A stretch of 64,000 nucleotides of DNA from JAAGZL01 sp050291725 (GCA_050291725.1 JBNKKH010000028.1:1-64000); one strand, 5' to 3'. Positions 32,272 to 41,681 are shown, numbered from the stretch's first letter. The notes: generated by a model from the letters alone, not told the origin. Made by a program: numbers and translations.

Positions 32272-32826
32272 ATGATTACCAATCTTGTTGGAAACCGCAT
32301 TCGAGAGCTCAGGGCCAAGCGCAAAATGACCCAGCAGCAGCTAGCAGATCTGGCTGATATTCCCAGAGCCACTCTGGCGACAATAGAGAAGGATGAGTCC
32401 AACCCCAGTCTAGCGGCTGTGTATAAAATAGCCGTGGCGCTAGAGTGTACCATTGATGACCTACTGGAAACTCACCACGACAGGGTTGAGGTTACTCGCA
32501 AGGACAGCATGGGGAAATTTGAGTCTGGCGATGGCAGCTATAGAGCTACAACCATATCACCTCAAGGGAATCCAACAATCTCACAACAGCTATTTGAACT
32601 GGACCCAGACTCCACCTATCACGGCAAACCCCACCCTCCTGGGAGCGAGGAGTATCTGCATATAACACAGGGAGAAGTGGTATTGGATATAGCTAATGAA
32701 GATAATATTCTACGAAAAGGAGATAGTGCCCACTTCAGAGGTAATGTAAAACACGACTACCACAATCGAGGAAAAACTCTGGCCCGAGGCATAGTTACAA
32801 TCCTTGCGTTTCCCGACGTACAATAG
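32272..32826 (+). CDS. XRE-family regulator with cupin domain
   Basis: A 184-residue DNA-binding protein. An N-terminal helix-turn-helix (about 6-60; MTQQQLADLADIPRATLATI) is joined to a C-terminal cupin (about 95-180; PPGSEEYLHITQGEVVLDI). Such proteins (PuuR/SutR-like) respond to small metabolites. The ATG at 32272 is chosen because GGAG lies seven bases ahead; the frame remains open to a TTG at 32242. The target is unknown. Placement behind ilvBN raises a link to amino-acid or sulfur metabolism, with no direct evidence. Confidence 0.85.
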   Translation: MITNLVGNRIRELRAKRKMTQQQLADLADIPRATLATIEKDESNPSLAAVYKIAVALECTIDDLLETHHDRVEVTRKDSMGKFESGDGSYRATTISPQGNPTISQQLFELDPDSTYHGKPHPPGSEEYLHITQGEVVLDIANEDNILRKGDSAHFRGNVKHDYHNRGKTLARGIVTILAFPDVQ

Positions 32827-33537
32827 CTAACCGCTATTAGCCATCTCTTCCAGAAAACCCAGGTCTGCTATCTGCACCTGCTTGTTGCGAATATTGATCA
32901 TACCAAGCTTCTGCAACTTCATGAGAATGCGACTAACGGTCTCACTAGCCAGCCCAAGGTAACTGGCGATATCACTGCGAGACATACTTAGTCTGAAATT
33001 TATTCCTGCAGTGCCTCGCTTATCCATCCGGCTATAAATACTCATGAGAAATGCTGCCATCCGCTGTTCGCTGCTCTGACGAATTAGGGTTCCATGCAGT
33101 CTCTGGTAGAACTCAATTTCACTGCCAAGGATTGATATTACCCGATTTTGTAGCTCGTTCAGTGGGCAATCCGCCTTGTACATGTCATCCAGTTTTAGCT
33201 CACAGACAGAGCTTGCCTCCAAAGCGCGAACGGTAGAGCTATAGCTGCCAAGGGTAATCCCCTCGGTACCAATCATCTCTCCAGCAAGATGGAACCCTAT
33301 CACCTTCTCCTGATCTTGGGGGGTAATGGAAGTACTCTTGAACGATCCAGATTTTACTGCGAAAAACGAATGGAACGGATCACCCTCTTTAAAGATGACT
33401 TCGCCCCTGGCAACAGAACGGTTGCGCACCAAGGTGCCCTCTGCCAGTTCCAGCTCACCCTCACCATAATCAAGGAATCCACACAGCGAGTCCAGACCAC
33501 AGCGCTCACACTCTACTTCTATAGTTTTATTTTTCAC
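32827..33537 (-). CDS. fnr: FNR-type oxygen-sensing regulator (canonical cysteine set)
   Basis: A 236-residue CRP/FNR-family activator. C10-x2-C13-x5-C19 at the N-terminus and C112 in SSVCELKL match the four [4Fe-4S] ligands of E. coli FNR (C20, C23, C29, C122). The cyclic-nucleotide-like fold spans about 30-150, and the recognition helix reads GLASETVSRILMKL with the Glu and Arg that read FNR boxes. It should dimerise without oxygen and activate microaerobic genes such as the cbb3 operon. It faces the cupin regulator tail to tail, with no spacing. Confidence 0.88.
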   Translation of the reverse strand: MKNKTIEVECERCGLDSLCGFLDYGEGELELAEGTLVRNRSVARGEVIFKEGDPFHSFFAVKSGSFKSTSITPQDQEKVIGFHLAGEMIGTEGITLGSYSSTVRALEASSVCELKLDDMYKADCPLNELQNRVISILGSEIEFYQRLHGTLIRQSSEQRMAAFLMSIYSRMDKRGTAGINFRLSMSRSDIASYLGLASETVSRILMKLQKLGMINIRNKQVQIADLGFLEEMANSG

Positions 33538-33704
33538 TTTATCTAATCACGTCCAACCAACTGTCCATGTAACGGTGAATAAAATAATAATAGTTATATA
33601 AACATCAACAGTTACGTTTTTGCCAACGCCAACAAATACCCAGTTACGCTATCAGCTTATTTCTATACAGTGTCAAAAAGAAACATATAAATAATTGGGT
33701 AATA

Positions 33705-34691
33705 TTACTTGAATATTGTATCAATGGAAAACCCATCTTTCTCCAAGATTATACGTAATCTCTTCAATCCGTCCATCTGAATCTGACGAACCCGCTCCCG
33801 AGTGACCCCAAGCTCCCTGGCTACCTGCTCCAGGGTGGATATCTCATAGCCATGCAGGCCAAAACGCCTCTCCACGACCTCGCGCTGCTTCTCATTCAAT
33901 TTGCTCAGCCAGGTATCAAGATTCGAGCTAATCTTATCGCTCTGGATTTTATCAGCCGGATCCTCAGATTTAACATCTGAAATGGTCTCCAGCAGCGGTT
34001 TATCAGCATTTTTTCCGAAAGGAGTATCAACTGAAGCGATGCGCTCATTCAGACCCAGCATCCGCTTAACCTCATCAATCGGCTTATCCAGAAGCTCGGC
34101 AACCTCCTCGGCCGTCGGCTCATGATCTAGACTCTGGGTGAGTTTGCGAGCAGCTCGCAGATAGATATTGATCTCTTTTACTACGTGGATTGGCAGACGA
34201 ATAGTCCTGGTCTGATTCATGATTGCGCGCTCAATGGTCTGGCGTATCCACCAAGTGGCATAGGTTGAGAAGCGAAAACCACGTTCTGGGTCAAACTTCT
34301 CCACCGCCCGCATCAGGCCAAGATTACCTTCCTCAATAAGATCCAGCAGCGCCAGTCCACGATTCATATAACGTCTGGCAATCTTCACCACCAAGCGTAG
34401 ATTGCTTTCAATCATCCTCTGTCTTGAGGGTTCATCTCCTTTCTGAGCCTTACGGGAAAAATAGACCTCTTCTTCCGCTGTCAGCAAATCAGATGCACCT
34501 ATCTCGTTGAGATAAAGTCTGGTCGCATCCATCTGAGACTGGGATACCTCATCCTTGGCTTGCTCCTTTTTGTCGGGTTCAGCTTCGCTAAGCCCCACAA
34601 CTTCGTCCTTCTCTACAGAGGCGGTTGGGCTTGCGCTTTCCTCAGAAAAATCCACTTCTTCACATTCAGCTACTTCTTCCTTATTACCCAT
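33705..34691 (-). CDS. rpoS: RNA polymerase sigma factor RpoS
   Basis: The stationary-phase and general-stress sigma factor, 328 residues. Region 1.2 starts at DATRLYLNEIG; region 2 contains NLRLVVKIARRYMNRGL and FSTYATWWIRQTIERA; region 4 contains GVTRERVRQIQMDGLKRLR. An acidic N-terminal extension of some 50 residues precedes region 1. Location directly after nlpD is the standard gammaproteobacterial arrangement, so much of its transcription probably starts inside nlpD. Confidence 0.97.
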   Translation of the reverse strand: MGNKEEVAECEEVDFSEESASPTASVEKDEVVGLSEAEPDKKEQAKDEVSQSQMDATRLYLNEIGASDLLTAEEEVYFSRKAQKGDEPSRQRMIESNLRLVVKIARRYMNRGLALLDLIEEGNLGLMRAVEKFDPERGFRFSTYATWWIRQTIERAIMNQTRTIRLPIHVVKEINIYLRAARKLTQSLDHEPTAEEVAELLDKPIDEVKRMLGLNERIASVDTPFGKNADKPLLETISDVKSEDPADKIQSDKISSNLDTWLSKLNEKQREVVERRFGLHGYEISTLEQVARELGVTRERVRQIQMDGLKRLRIILEKDGFSIDTIFK

Positions 34692-34711
34692 GCGTCTCTA
34701 CTCCTCATAAA

Positions 34712-35533
34712 CTAAGACCTCCTAGGCAGCAATGGTAAGGGATCAACCGGTATACCGTTCCGTCTTATCTCAAAGTGCAATACCGTATTTCCGCTACCAT
34801 TTTTTCCCATATCAGCAATATGGGTCCCTTTTTTTACTCTATCCCCTTCTTTAACCATAAGCTTACGATTATGGCCGTACGCGCTCAGGTAGTTTTTATT
34901 GTGTTTTATGATAATGAGCTTTCCATAGCCGATCAGTCCACTACCGCTATAAACCACTGTTCCTGCTTCTGCGGCTTTTATCCCTTGCCCTAACTGCCCG
35001 GAAAGAATAACTCCCTTATGGCTCTGGTCGCCTCTCTTAAATTTGGCTTTAACTCTACCCTGTGTCGGCCACTGCCAGCGAAGCTTTAGGTTTTCATATG
35101 TGCCTTTTGTCACAACTTTACTAACTTTAGGAGTTTCTTTCCTACTAGAGGCTGTAACCACCTGCGGCGTGCTGTTTTTGGCTGGCTTAGTTTGGACAAC
35201 ACCCTGAGCTGGGCGGGTAGTTACCGGCCTCTGGATACTGAGATATTGCCCCGCATGTATGCGATATGGGTAGCGAATATTGTTCCAACTGGCAAACTCT
35301 CTGAAATCGAAGCCATATCTCCAGGCAATAGAGTATATGGTGTCACCTCTCCTTATCCGGTAATAGCCTGGCCTTGCGGTCTTGGGAGCATAGCTTATCC
35401 TGGGTGCATACGATGAGTATTGACGCTGGGCTCCAGCCTCACGACTAATAACTGGGGCAGGGGTGGGCGGTGCGCATGCTTGCAGCAGCAAAAATAGCGG
35501 CAGCAGAACTGTTAACACTCTGAATTGCGCCAT
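34712..35533 (-). CDS. nlpD: Murein hydrolase activator NlpD
   Basis: An outer-membrane lipoprotein with lipobox LLQAC, a LysM domain (about 55-100; YRIRRGDTIYSIAWRYGFDF) that binds peptidoglycan, and a LytM/M23-like domain. The zinc motifs are incomplete: HxxxD reads HKGVIL and HxH reads VLHFE. The protein is therefore probably a non-catalytic activator of an amidase such as AmiC in cell separation. The start chosen is Met5 of the longer frame (35533), directly before the signal peptide. It sits in yqaA-nlpD-rpoS order. Confidence 0.92.
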   Translation of the reverse strand: MAQFRVLTVLLPLFLLLQACAPPTPAPVISREAGAQRQYSSYAPRISYAPKTARPGYYRIRRGDTIYSIAWRYGFDFREFASWNNIRYPYRIHAGQYLSIQRPVTTRPAQGVVQTKPAKNSTPQVVTASSRKETPKVSKVVTKGTYENLKLRWQWPTQGRVKAKFKRGDQSHKGVILSGQLGQGIKAAEAGTVVYSGSGLIGYGKLIIIKHNKNYLSAYGHNRKLMVKEGDRVKKGTHIADMGKNGSGNTVLHFEIRRNGIPVDPLPLLPRRS

Positions 35534-35552
35534 AGCCCAACTCACTAAGTCG

Positions 35553-36131
35553 TTACCATTTAATAATAATCAACAATATTATCACCAAAGCTACAGTAGC
35601 CCAGCCTATGATATCTATATACTTGCGCAGGGTCTTTTCCATTCCATCACCGCCCCAATACAGCAGTCCTGCTACCATGTAGAATCTTGCCCCTCTCCCT
35701 ATTGCCGACGCTACCATAAAAGGGAGGAAAGCCATGGATATCACCCCTGCGGTTATGGTGAACACCTTATACGGAATAGGGGAAAAACCAGCTAAGAATA
35801 CCGCCCAAAATCCCCACTCATCAAACCACTGCTTAGCTTTCAGGTATTTTGGATAGTAACCGGCATCCCGCAACAGCGGCTCGACCAACTCGAAAGAGAA
35901 CGTGCCGATCAGATATCCTAATACCCCACCAAGTACAGATGTGACAGTGGTTAATAGGGCTAGGTTCCAAGCTTTGTGTGGATTGGCCAAAACCATTGGC
36001 GCTAACATCACATCTGGAGGAATAGGAAAGAAGGATGATTCGGAAAAGCTAAGAGCAGCTAGATAGCGCGGTGCATGCCTGTGCCGAGACCAAGTAATAA
36101 CTCGATCATAGATTGAGGAGAACAACTTCAT
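35553..36131 (-). CDS. yqaA: YqaA-family membrane protein (DedA-like)
   Basis: A 192-residue inner-membrane protein with four or five hydrophobic segments. The DedA/VTT-type signature is split into SESSFFPIPPDVML and FLAGFSPIPYKVFTITAGV, with Glu, Pro and Arg (GRGARF) as expected. DedA relatives take part in lipid recycling and membrane energetics; YqaA itself is poorly characterised. It overlaps pcm by four bases. Confidence 0.88.
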   Translation of the reverse strand: MKLFSSIYDRVITWSRHRHAPRYLAALSFSESSFFPIPPDVMLAPMVLANPHKAWNLALLTTVTSVLGGVLGYLIGTFSFELVEPLLRDAGYYPKYLKAKQWFDEWGFWAVFLAGFSPIPYKVFTITAGVISMAFLPFMVASAIGRGARFYMVAGLLYWGGDGMEKTLRKYIDIIGWATVALVIILLIIIKW

Positions 36132-36793
36132 CGCTGCACGCCGCCCAACATTGGAACAAAAATCACCTGCTCCAGCATCTCTTTTTCATAACCGTCCGCA
36201 GTCTTGGTGACTTTAACCAACACCTGCTCACGATCTGGCCCTACCGGTAAAACCATCTTGCCGCCCTCTTTTAACTGATCAACCAGAGCCAACGGTATTC
36301 CAGCAGGAGCCGCCGTAACCATTATGCCGTCAAACGGGGCATATTCTGGCATCCCCATCCCTCCATCACTAAGCCGCATACGAGTGTTTCTTAAGCCCAT
36401 ATCACGCATACGCGTCCTGGCCTGCTCTAGTAGCGGACCAATTCTCTCTACACTGTAAACTCGCCCCACCATCTGGGCCAGAATAGCTGTCTGATAACCG
36501 GAGCCGGTACCAACTTCAAGTACATTTTCCATGGGACCGTCTTCTAATAAAATCTCTGTCATACGGGCAACTATATAGGGCTGAGAAATAGTCTGACCCA
36601 GACCTATGGGCAGCGCAGTATCCTCATACGCTCTGCTGGCCAGCGCCTCCTCAACAAATATGTGGCGTGGAGTATTACGAACAACCTCAAGCACAGCTTG
36701 GCTCTTGATGCCCTTATCTTTCAAACGATCAACTAGGCGATTGCGGGTACGCATAGAGGTCATCCCTATGCCACGGTGCTGAGCTGAATTCAC
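36128..36793 (-). CDS. pcm: Protein-L-isoaspartate O-methyltransferase
   Basis: A 221-residue repair enzyme that methylates isoaspartyl residues with S-adenosylmethionine. The family segment TALPIGLGQTISQPYIVARM and the cofactor loop LEVGTGSGYQTAIL are present, and VTAAPAGIP supplies the post-II motif. The start overlaps surE by four bases. The first 13 or so residues may be dispensable, as a second Met lies at residue 14. Confidence 0.95.
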   Translation of the reverse strand: MNSAQHRGIGMTSMRTRNRLVDRLKDKGIKSQAVLEVVRNTPRHIFVEEALASRAYEDTALPIGLGQTISQPYIVARMTEILLEDGPMENVLEVGTGSGYQTAILAQMVGRVYSVERIGPLLEQARTRMRDMGLRNTRMRLSDGGMGMPEYAPFDGIMVTAAPAGIPLALVDQLKEGGKMVLPVGPDREQVLVKVTKTADGYEKEMLEQVIFVPMLGGVQR

Positions 36794-37542
36794 TTAACCA
36801 CCTCCTGCAACCAGTTGCTAAGGGTATCTCTGGCGGCGTGGTTAGTCAGATCAACCTGTAGTGGAGTGACTGAAACATAACCCTCTCTAACCGCGTAAAA
36901 GTCAGTACCCGGGCCTGCGTCCTGCTCAGCTCCAGCCGGACCCACCCAGTAGATGGTATTACCCCGGGGGTCTTGGTCCTTTACCACCGGTTCTGCCTTG
37001 TGCCTATGTCCCAGGCGGGTGGATTGATAACCCAGTATCTCCGCATATGGCAGATCAGGAACATTGATATTCAGTATGGTATCAGCAGAGAGGGGATTCT
37101 GTTGTAGATTTAACACAATCTCGCGCACAACCCTGCCACCAGTGGCATAGTGCTGTGGATTGGATGAGTTCATAGATACGGCAATGGCCGGCAGACCGAG
37201 AAAACGGCCCTCAGTAGCGGCAGCCACAGTTCCGGAATAGAGTACATCATCCCCCATATTAGCACCGGAGTTGATCCCAGCAATGACCATGTCCGGCTCC
37301 TCTTCCAGCAAACCAGTGATAGCCAAATGAACACAGTCGGTTGGGGTGCCATCCACCCGAATAAAGCCATTGGGCTCGGTGTGGGCACGTACTGGGCTGG
37401 TAAGGGTGAGGGAGTTGCTGGCCCCACTGCGATCAAGCTCAGGGGCTACTACGATAAGATCAGCGATATCCTTCAGGCTATCTGCCAACATCTCCAGGCC
37501 AGGCGCCTTGTAGCCATCGTCATTACTAAGAAGAATTCTCAT
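36790..37542 (-). CDS. surE: 5'-nucleotidase SurE
   Basis: A 250-residue metal-dependent nucleotidase and exopolyphosphatase needed for stationary-phase survival. The metal site LLSNDDGYKAPG at residues 4-15 and VAPELDRSGASN are diagnostic, and GTPTDCVHLA and INSGANMGDDVLYSGTVAAA complete the active site. It overlaps pcm by four bases, giving the conserved surE-pcm-yqaA-nlpD-rpoS chain. Confidence 0.96.
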   Translation of the reverse strand: MRILLSNDDGYKAPGLEMLADSLKDIADLIVVAPELDRSGASNSLTLTSPVRAHTEPNGFIRVDGTPTDCVHLAITGLLEEEPDMVIAGINSGANMGDDVLYSGTVAAATEGRFLGLPAIAVSMNSSNPQHYATGGRVVREIVLNLQQNPLSADTILNINVPDLPYAEILGYQSTRLGHRHKAEPVVKDQDPRGNTIYWVGPAGAEQDAGPGTDFYAVREGYVSVTPLQVDLTNHAARDTLSNWLQEVVK

Positions 37543-37719
37543 ACAGAAAAAACATCACCTGCAAACTAAAAAGGTAGTCCCCTAACCGGGTACAGAATCA
37601 ACTTTACAAACCAGAATATGCCTTAACCACAGGCTTTACTCGAAATTGACTCCGACCCCAGAAATAATTTGATAGACTATATCAGAGTACGCCTAGAGTG
37701 TCGGCCCCAAGATTGCATC

Positions 37720-38268
37720 ATGACAGAAGATTCAACTAAAAAAGAGCAGGATCAGGAACTGTTTCAGGAGATGATGCAGGATGCTGTGCCGCTCAAACAG
37801 GATAAGATCTCACCCTGGCGTAAGCGTCTTCCCCCTCACCCCATTGACCATCCATCATTTAACGAAGATACGGCAGAGTTGGACCAAATTTCCGAGGCCG
37901 AGGTAAAAACTGGAGACGAACTCTCATTCTGCCGTCCCGGTCTACAGAAGAGAGTATTTCAGGATCTACGCCGCGGCCGGTTGGAGATTGAGATGGAACT
38001 GGATCTGCACGGCCTCACCGCTAAACTAGCCCACAGCACGCTGGAGCAGTTTATCCAAGAGTGTCACCGCAGGCGCGTTCGCTGTGTGCGCATAATCCAT
38101 GGAAAGGGGTACGGCTCAGAGGATAGACAGCCGGTACTAAAACAGAAGGTTAATCACTGGCTACGCCAACGCCAGGATATTTTGGCCTTCTGCTCCGCCA
38201 CCGCGCGCGATGGCGGTACCGGCGCCGTCTATGCCTTGCTTCGATCTGCCCTGAAAAATCGTCGTTAG
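37720..38268 (+). CDS. Smr-domain protein
   Basis: A 182-residue soluble protein with a C-terminal Smr domain (about 95-180). It has the LDLHGLT motif, HGKGYG and the final GGTGAVYALLR, typical of the small SmrA/YdaL/SmrB type whose members nick DNA or cleave mRNA on collided ribosomes. The N-terminal half is charged and low in complexity. I prefer the ATG at 37720 over an upstream TTG at 37669; neither has a strong ribosome site. It ends 3 bp from the convergent DsrC-like gene. Confidence 0.85.
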   Translation: MTEDSTKKEQDQELFQEMMQDAVPLKQDKISPWRKRLPPHPIDHPSFNEDTAELDQISEAEVKTGDELSFCRPGLQKRVFQDLRRGRLEIEMELDLHGLTAKLAHSTLEQFIQECHRRRVRCVRIIHGKGYGSEDRQPVLKQKVNHWLRQRQDILAFCSATARDGGTGAVYALLRSALKNRR

Positions 38269-38271
38269 AAC

Positions 38272-38625
38272 TCAGCCCTCACGTTCACTTGGGAGTGGTT
38301 TAGGCAGTCCTGCCAGCTTGCACAACTCAGCTATTGGTTCGCTGGGGAATATCTCATAGATATAATTTGCCACTGACTTGTGATCATGGAAGCTCTTACC
38401 GATAGTCCCGCCGAGATCCTTTACTAACAGATGCATGGTGGGGTGCATCTCATTCTCCGACCAATATTCACGGAAATAGTCCACCAGACCCATATGCTCA
38501 TCTTTCAGGTCAAACCCCTCATTCTTAGCAATGACATCAGCCACATCTTCTGTCCAATCACTAGGGTTAAGCAGAAACCCCTCTTCGTCTGTTGCTATAG
38601 ACCTACCTTGAACCATGATTTCCAT
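38272..38625 (-). CDS. DsrC/TusE-family protein lacking the terminal cysteine
   Basis: A 117-residue member of the DsrC/TusE sulfur-relay family, with the core motifs LNPSDWTEDVAD, WSENEMHPTMH and LCKLAGLPKP. DsrC has two C-terminal cysteines: one in the C-KIAGLPKP segment and a penultimate one 11 residues later. Here the first is C102, and the second position (113) is Ser (codon AGT), followed by four extra residues EREG. TusE would keep the terminal Cys and lose the other. The disulfide/trisulfide chemistry of DsrC is therefore not possible, suggesting a regulatory or single-thiol carrier role. GAGGAGG lies seven bases before the ATG. Confidence 0.85.
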   Translation of the reverse strand: MEIMVQGRSIATDEEGFLLNPSDWTEDVADVIAKNEGFDLKDEHMGLVDYFREYWSENEMHPTMHLLVKDLGGTIGKSFHDHKSVANYIYEIFPSEPIAELCKLAGLPKPLPSEREG

Positions 38626-38730
38626 AAGAGAACCTCCTCTGGTTAGCTACTTAATCTCTTTTTGTAATTAAACAACCACCTATAAAAAATGTAGCTCAAT
38701 ATAAAGATATTTCCATAGCTATTTACTTGG

Positions 38731-39252
38731 TTATTTCTTGGTCAAGGCCATTACAAGTCTACGTGGATCAACGCCATTACTGCTTGCTAACTCCTGTATA
38801 GTCTCCTGCCCGCTGATTATTACTACCCCAGCTTGATCAAGTCTCTGATTAATCTCCAGATGCGATACCTTGAATACCGGAGCAAGATCATATACAGCTG
38901 TGGTCTCAATCGAATTAATAATGGATCTAACCGGGCTCTCGTGTGACTGAGTTAATGAGCTAACCAGAAATACCGCACTTATTGCAGTAACAGCTCCGGT
39001 ACTAATCCAAGCAGCTGGCTTTTTGAAGTGTTGTTTAAATGCTTTCCAATTCATAGCCAGGTGAACCAACATAGCTGCCACGAATGCCATACCCAGCCAC
39101 TCATGCGCCCCTTTTACCAATCCCTCCTCAAAATGAAAAAACAGCATAACGCCAGATATTCCGATAACTAGAGAGAGCGCACCGGTAAGCGGTGTAATAA
39201 TCTTTCTTGATGAAGTGCGACCAGCAAGCTGTTGTTGTGTTTTTGTACTCAT
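38731..39252 (-). CDS. DUF4405-type membrane protein
   Basis: A 173-residue protein with three hydrophobic helices (about 18-40, 50-67, 80-98), with His residues in FHFEEGL, AHEWLG and LVHLAMNW. The layout resembles the cytochrome-b-like DUF4405 family and may hold haem. The C-terminal part (about 105-170) is a soluble domain with ISGQETIQELASSNGVDPR, similar to helix-turn-helix-like or periplasmic binding modules of such proteins. The gap to truD (39253-39464) holds no convincing gene. Role unknown; a redox function is possible. Confidence 0.7.
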   Translation of the reverse strand: MSTKTQQQLAGRTSSRKIITPLTGALSLVIGISGVMLFFHFEEGLVKGAHEWLGMAFVAAMLVHLAMNWKAFKQHFKKPAAWISTGAVTAISAVFLVSSLTQSHESPVRSIINSIETTAVYDLAPVFKVSHLEINQRLDQAGVVIISGQETIQELASSNGVDPRRLVMALTKK

Positions 39253-39464
39253 GAGAGATACCCCTTGTTAAATAAAATAGTTAGGGGCAAAGTACTCTGG
39301 GTCTGTTTCTGGGGTATTTCCTATTTGTAATAAATTGTATCAATTGAGGTTGATTACAGATTTTATTAGCTAATCGAGTAGCTCGTGATCATCCCCCGAT
39401 ATAATGAGGAGTCATGTGTGTTTGTTGCGGTTATTTGTATTATCAGTTGCTGGCTTTTATATCC

Positions 39465-40514
39465 CTACAAAACTGAAACAACCTCCCGTAACAACGCCGT
39501 TGCATAACTGCCAGGATATAATCCAAACCTAAGCTCCAAATCACTCTCTGCAAGCCACTCCCACTTCAGGTCTATGACTCTGGATCTCAATGCCCGGCGC
39601 TCATAGCTTAGCCCAAATTTTATCAACCCTCGCATCCATTCAGGATAAGCCTGCAACACTGTTTGCTCTAACTCTGACGCATCTGCGGTTATGGAGTGCT
39701 CACCCTTACCCCAGAGCGGTCCGGTAGGATGTATGTCAAGCTCTGCACAGCGCTGTTTGATCTCTTGATCGATATCTGTGACTGAAAAGTGAGAACGGCT
39801 CCCATCCAGCAGAATGGAGTCGCCAGGGATAGCTTTATCCCATATACCATCTGCAACCCGTTTCGCTAAGACCATATTAAACAGATAGGAACGGGCAGCA
39901 GATAGATAGATACCTTTTTTATGCCGGGATACTTTCTTCAGCTCACCAGTGAAAAGCTGGTCAGCAAAGGACAGGTTATTCTGAGCATGACCAAAGCGTT
40001 GTTCGCCGAAATAGTTAGGCACTCCTTTCACAGTTATCTGCTTCAGCCTGCTTTCCAGCTCTAACCTATCCCCCTTCAGTTCACGCAGGCGTAGTCTAAA
40101 ACTGTTATGGGCCAGAGCACCTCGGCGCAGTTTGCGCCTATGCCTAACTGCCTGAAGCAGCTTTAACTCTTCAGACTCCAGCTTGCTCCAAGCTGGTGTT
40201 TCTGTGCCCGGTATACGAATGGAAAACCACTGACTGGTAATGGCATTTCGATCTTTCAGGCCTGCATAGCCGACATCCTTAAGGGGAACGCCACAGAAAC
40301 GCGCAAGCTGTTTGGCTAGCCATTCGGTATTGGTGTTGCGCTTTTGTAGATACAGAAAGTGATGCTCACCCTCCCCTTCCGGCTGGAAACTGAGCTGCTC
40401 CTCCACCTGGAAATCTTCAGGCTGGCTACGAATAATCGCAGTGGAGTCTGGCCTGCCGTAGGCGCGAGGATAGGATGATACCGGGAGAAAACTAGAAGTG
40501 GACTCTTCAGTCAC
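39465..40514 (-). CDS. truD: tRNA pseudouridine(13) synthase
   Basis: A 349-residue enzyme that isomerises U13 in tRNA-Glu. The catalytic Asp is in VGYAGLKDRNAITSQ, and FRLRLRELKG and the segment VPNYFGEQRFGHAQNN mark the TRUD insertion and core. It overlaps ispF by eight bases in the conserved truD-ispF-ispD-ftsB string. Confidence 0.95.
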   Translation of the reverse strand: MTEESTSSFLPVSSYPRAYGRPDSTAIIRSQPEDFQVEEQLSFQPEGEGEHHFLYLQKRNTNTEWLAKQLARFCGVPLKDVGYAGLKDRNAITSQWFSIRIPGTETPAWSKLESEELKLLQAVRHRRKLRRGALAHNSFRLRLRELKGDRLELESRLKQITVKGVPNYFGEQRFGHAQNNLSFADQLFTGELKKVSRHKKGIYLSAARSYLFNMVLAKRVADGIWDKAIPGDSILLDGSRSHFSVTDIDQEIKQRCAELDIHPTGPLWGKGEHSITADASELEQTVLQAYPEWMRGLIKFGLSYERRALRSRVIDLKWEWLAESDLELRFGLYPGSYATALLREVVSVL

Positions 40515-40980
40515 TCAATAGCACCACAGCATGGGCGGCTATGCCCTCGCCACGTCCGGTATAGCCCATACCCTCAGTGGTGGTGGCCTTTATATTGATC
40601 CGGTTATCTGCAACAAGCAGATCATCTGATAGATTGGATATCATCTGCTCCAGATATGGTGCCAGCTTGGGGGCCTGAGCAATTATAGTCATATCGGCAT
40701 TTTGCACCGAGTAGCCGCTCTCTTTTATCATAGAGACCACCTGGCGCAATAGGATACGGCTATCGACCCCTTTGAACTCATCACTGCTGTCTGGGAAATG
40801 CTTGCCGATATCTCCCATAGCTGCTGCGCCCAGAATAGCGTCACACAGGGCATGAACCAATACATCGCCATCGGAGTGAGCGATGAGGCCGTGATCATGG
40901 TCGATCTCAACACCACCGAGAATTAAGCGCAGGCCAGGCCCAAGACGATGGGCATCAAAGCCATGTCCAATTCGCATCAC
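40507..40980 (-). CDS. ispF: 2-C-methyl-D-erythritol 2,4-cyclodiphosphate synthase
   Basis: A 157-residue zinc enzyme of the non-mevalonate isoprenoid pathway. RIGHGFDAHRL supplies the Asp and His ligands, and LVHALCDAILGAAAMGDIGK and TTEGMGYTGRGEGIAAHA complete the active site and trimer cavity. It overlaps ispD by four bases. Confidence 0.97.
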   Translation of the reverse strand: MMRIGHGFDAHRLGPGLRLILGGVEIDHDHGLIAHSDGDVLVHALCDAILGAAAMGDIGKHFPDSSDEFKGVDSRILLRQVVSMIKESGYSVQNADMTIIAQAPKLAPYLEQMISNLSDDLLVADNRINIKATTTEGMGYTGRGEGIAAHAVVLLSD

Positions 40981-41681
40981 TGCCCCCTTTGTTGATTTAG
41001 ATAGAAGCTGGCCAATGCCAGATCCTCTGGACGGGTGATTTTAATATTATCGTCATGCCCCTCTATCATCTGTGGTTGCATACCAGCCAGCTCAATTGCG
41101 CTGGCATCATCTGTGACCAGCAGATTCTTATCGATAGCGCTCTGCAAAGCCTGATACAGCACTCCCAATCGAAACATCTGGGGAGTATAGGCGTGCCACA
41201 AACCATCCCGTGCAACTGTCTCAGTTGTAGCTCCGCTGCCATCTGTTCTTTTCATGGTGTCACGTACCGGCACGCCCAACAGACCGCCTACCGGATGGTC
41301 TGCGACTGTATCTATAAGCAGGTTTAGGTCTTTCTGGCGCAAACATGGTCTAGCCGCATCATGCACCAATACCCAATCTTTCGGATCAGCATTGTCCTGC
41401 AGCAGGTTGAGGGCATTTAGTACCGAGTGGCAACGCTCCGCGCCCCCATTAACTGTAACTATCTTGGAGTTAGAGGCTATGGCAGTTTCACCCCAGCGGG
41501 AGTCATCATGTGACAGAGCAAGGTATATACCCTCTATCCTTGGGTTATCCAAGAGAGGGCGCAGGGTATGTTCAATCACAGCTTTGCCATTAAGAGTGAG
41601 ATACTGCTTGGGGATGTCACTACCCATTCTGCGACCGATTCCTGCTGCTGGAACTACCGCCCAATATCTAACTTGGCTCAC
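40977..41681 (-). CDS. ispD: 2-C-methyl-D-erythritol 4-phosphate cytidylyltransferase
   Basis: A 234-residue CTP-dependent nucleotidyltransferase of isoprenoid synthesis. The N-terminal loop VPAAGIGRRMGSDIPKQYL, the segment VLVHDAARPC and the final DDNIKITRPEDLALA are all intact. It overlaps ftsB and ispF by four bases each, so three genes form one translationally coupled unit. Confidence 0.97.
   Translation of the reverse strand: MSQVRYWAVVPAAGIGRRMGSDIPKQYLTLNGKAVIEHTLRPLLDNPRIEGIYLALSHDDSRWGETAIASNSKIVTVNGGAERCHSVLNALNLLQDNADPKDWVLVHDAARPCLRQKDLNLLIDTVADHPVGGLLGVPVRDTMKRTDGSGATTETVARDGLWHAYTPQMFRLGVLYQALQSAIDKNLLVTDDASAIELAGMQPQMIEGHDDNIKITRPEDLALASFYLNQQRGQ

Noticed and set aside
39411..39470. 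Short frame before truD (MRSHVC...)
   Set aside because: On the opposite strand and running into the 3' end of truD; no ribosome site and no conserved feature.
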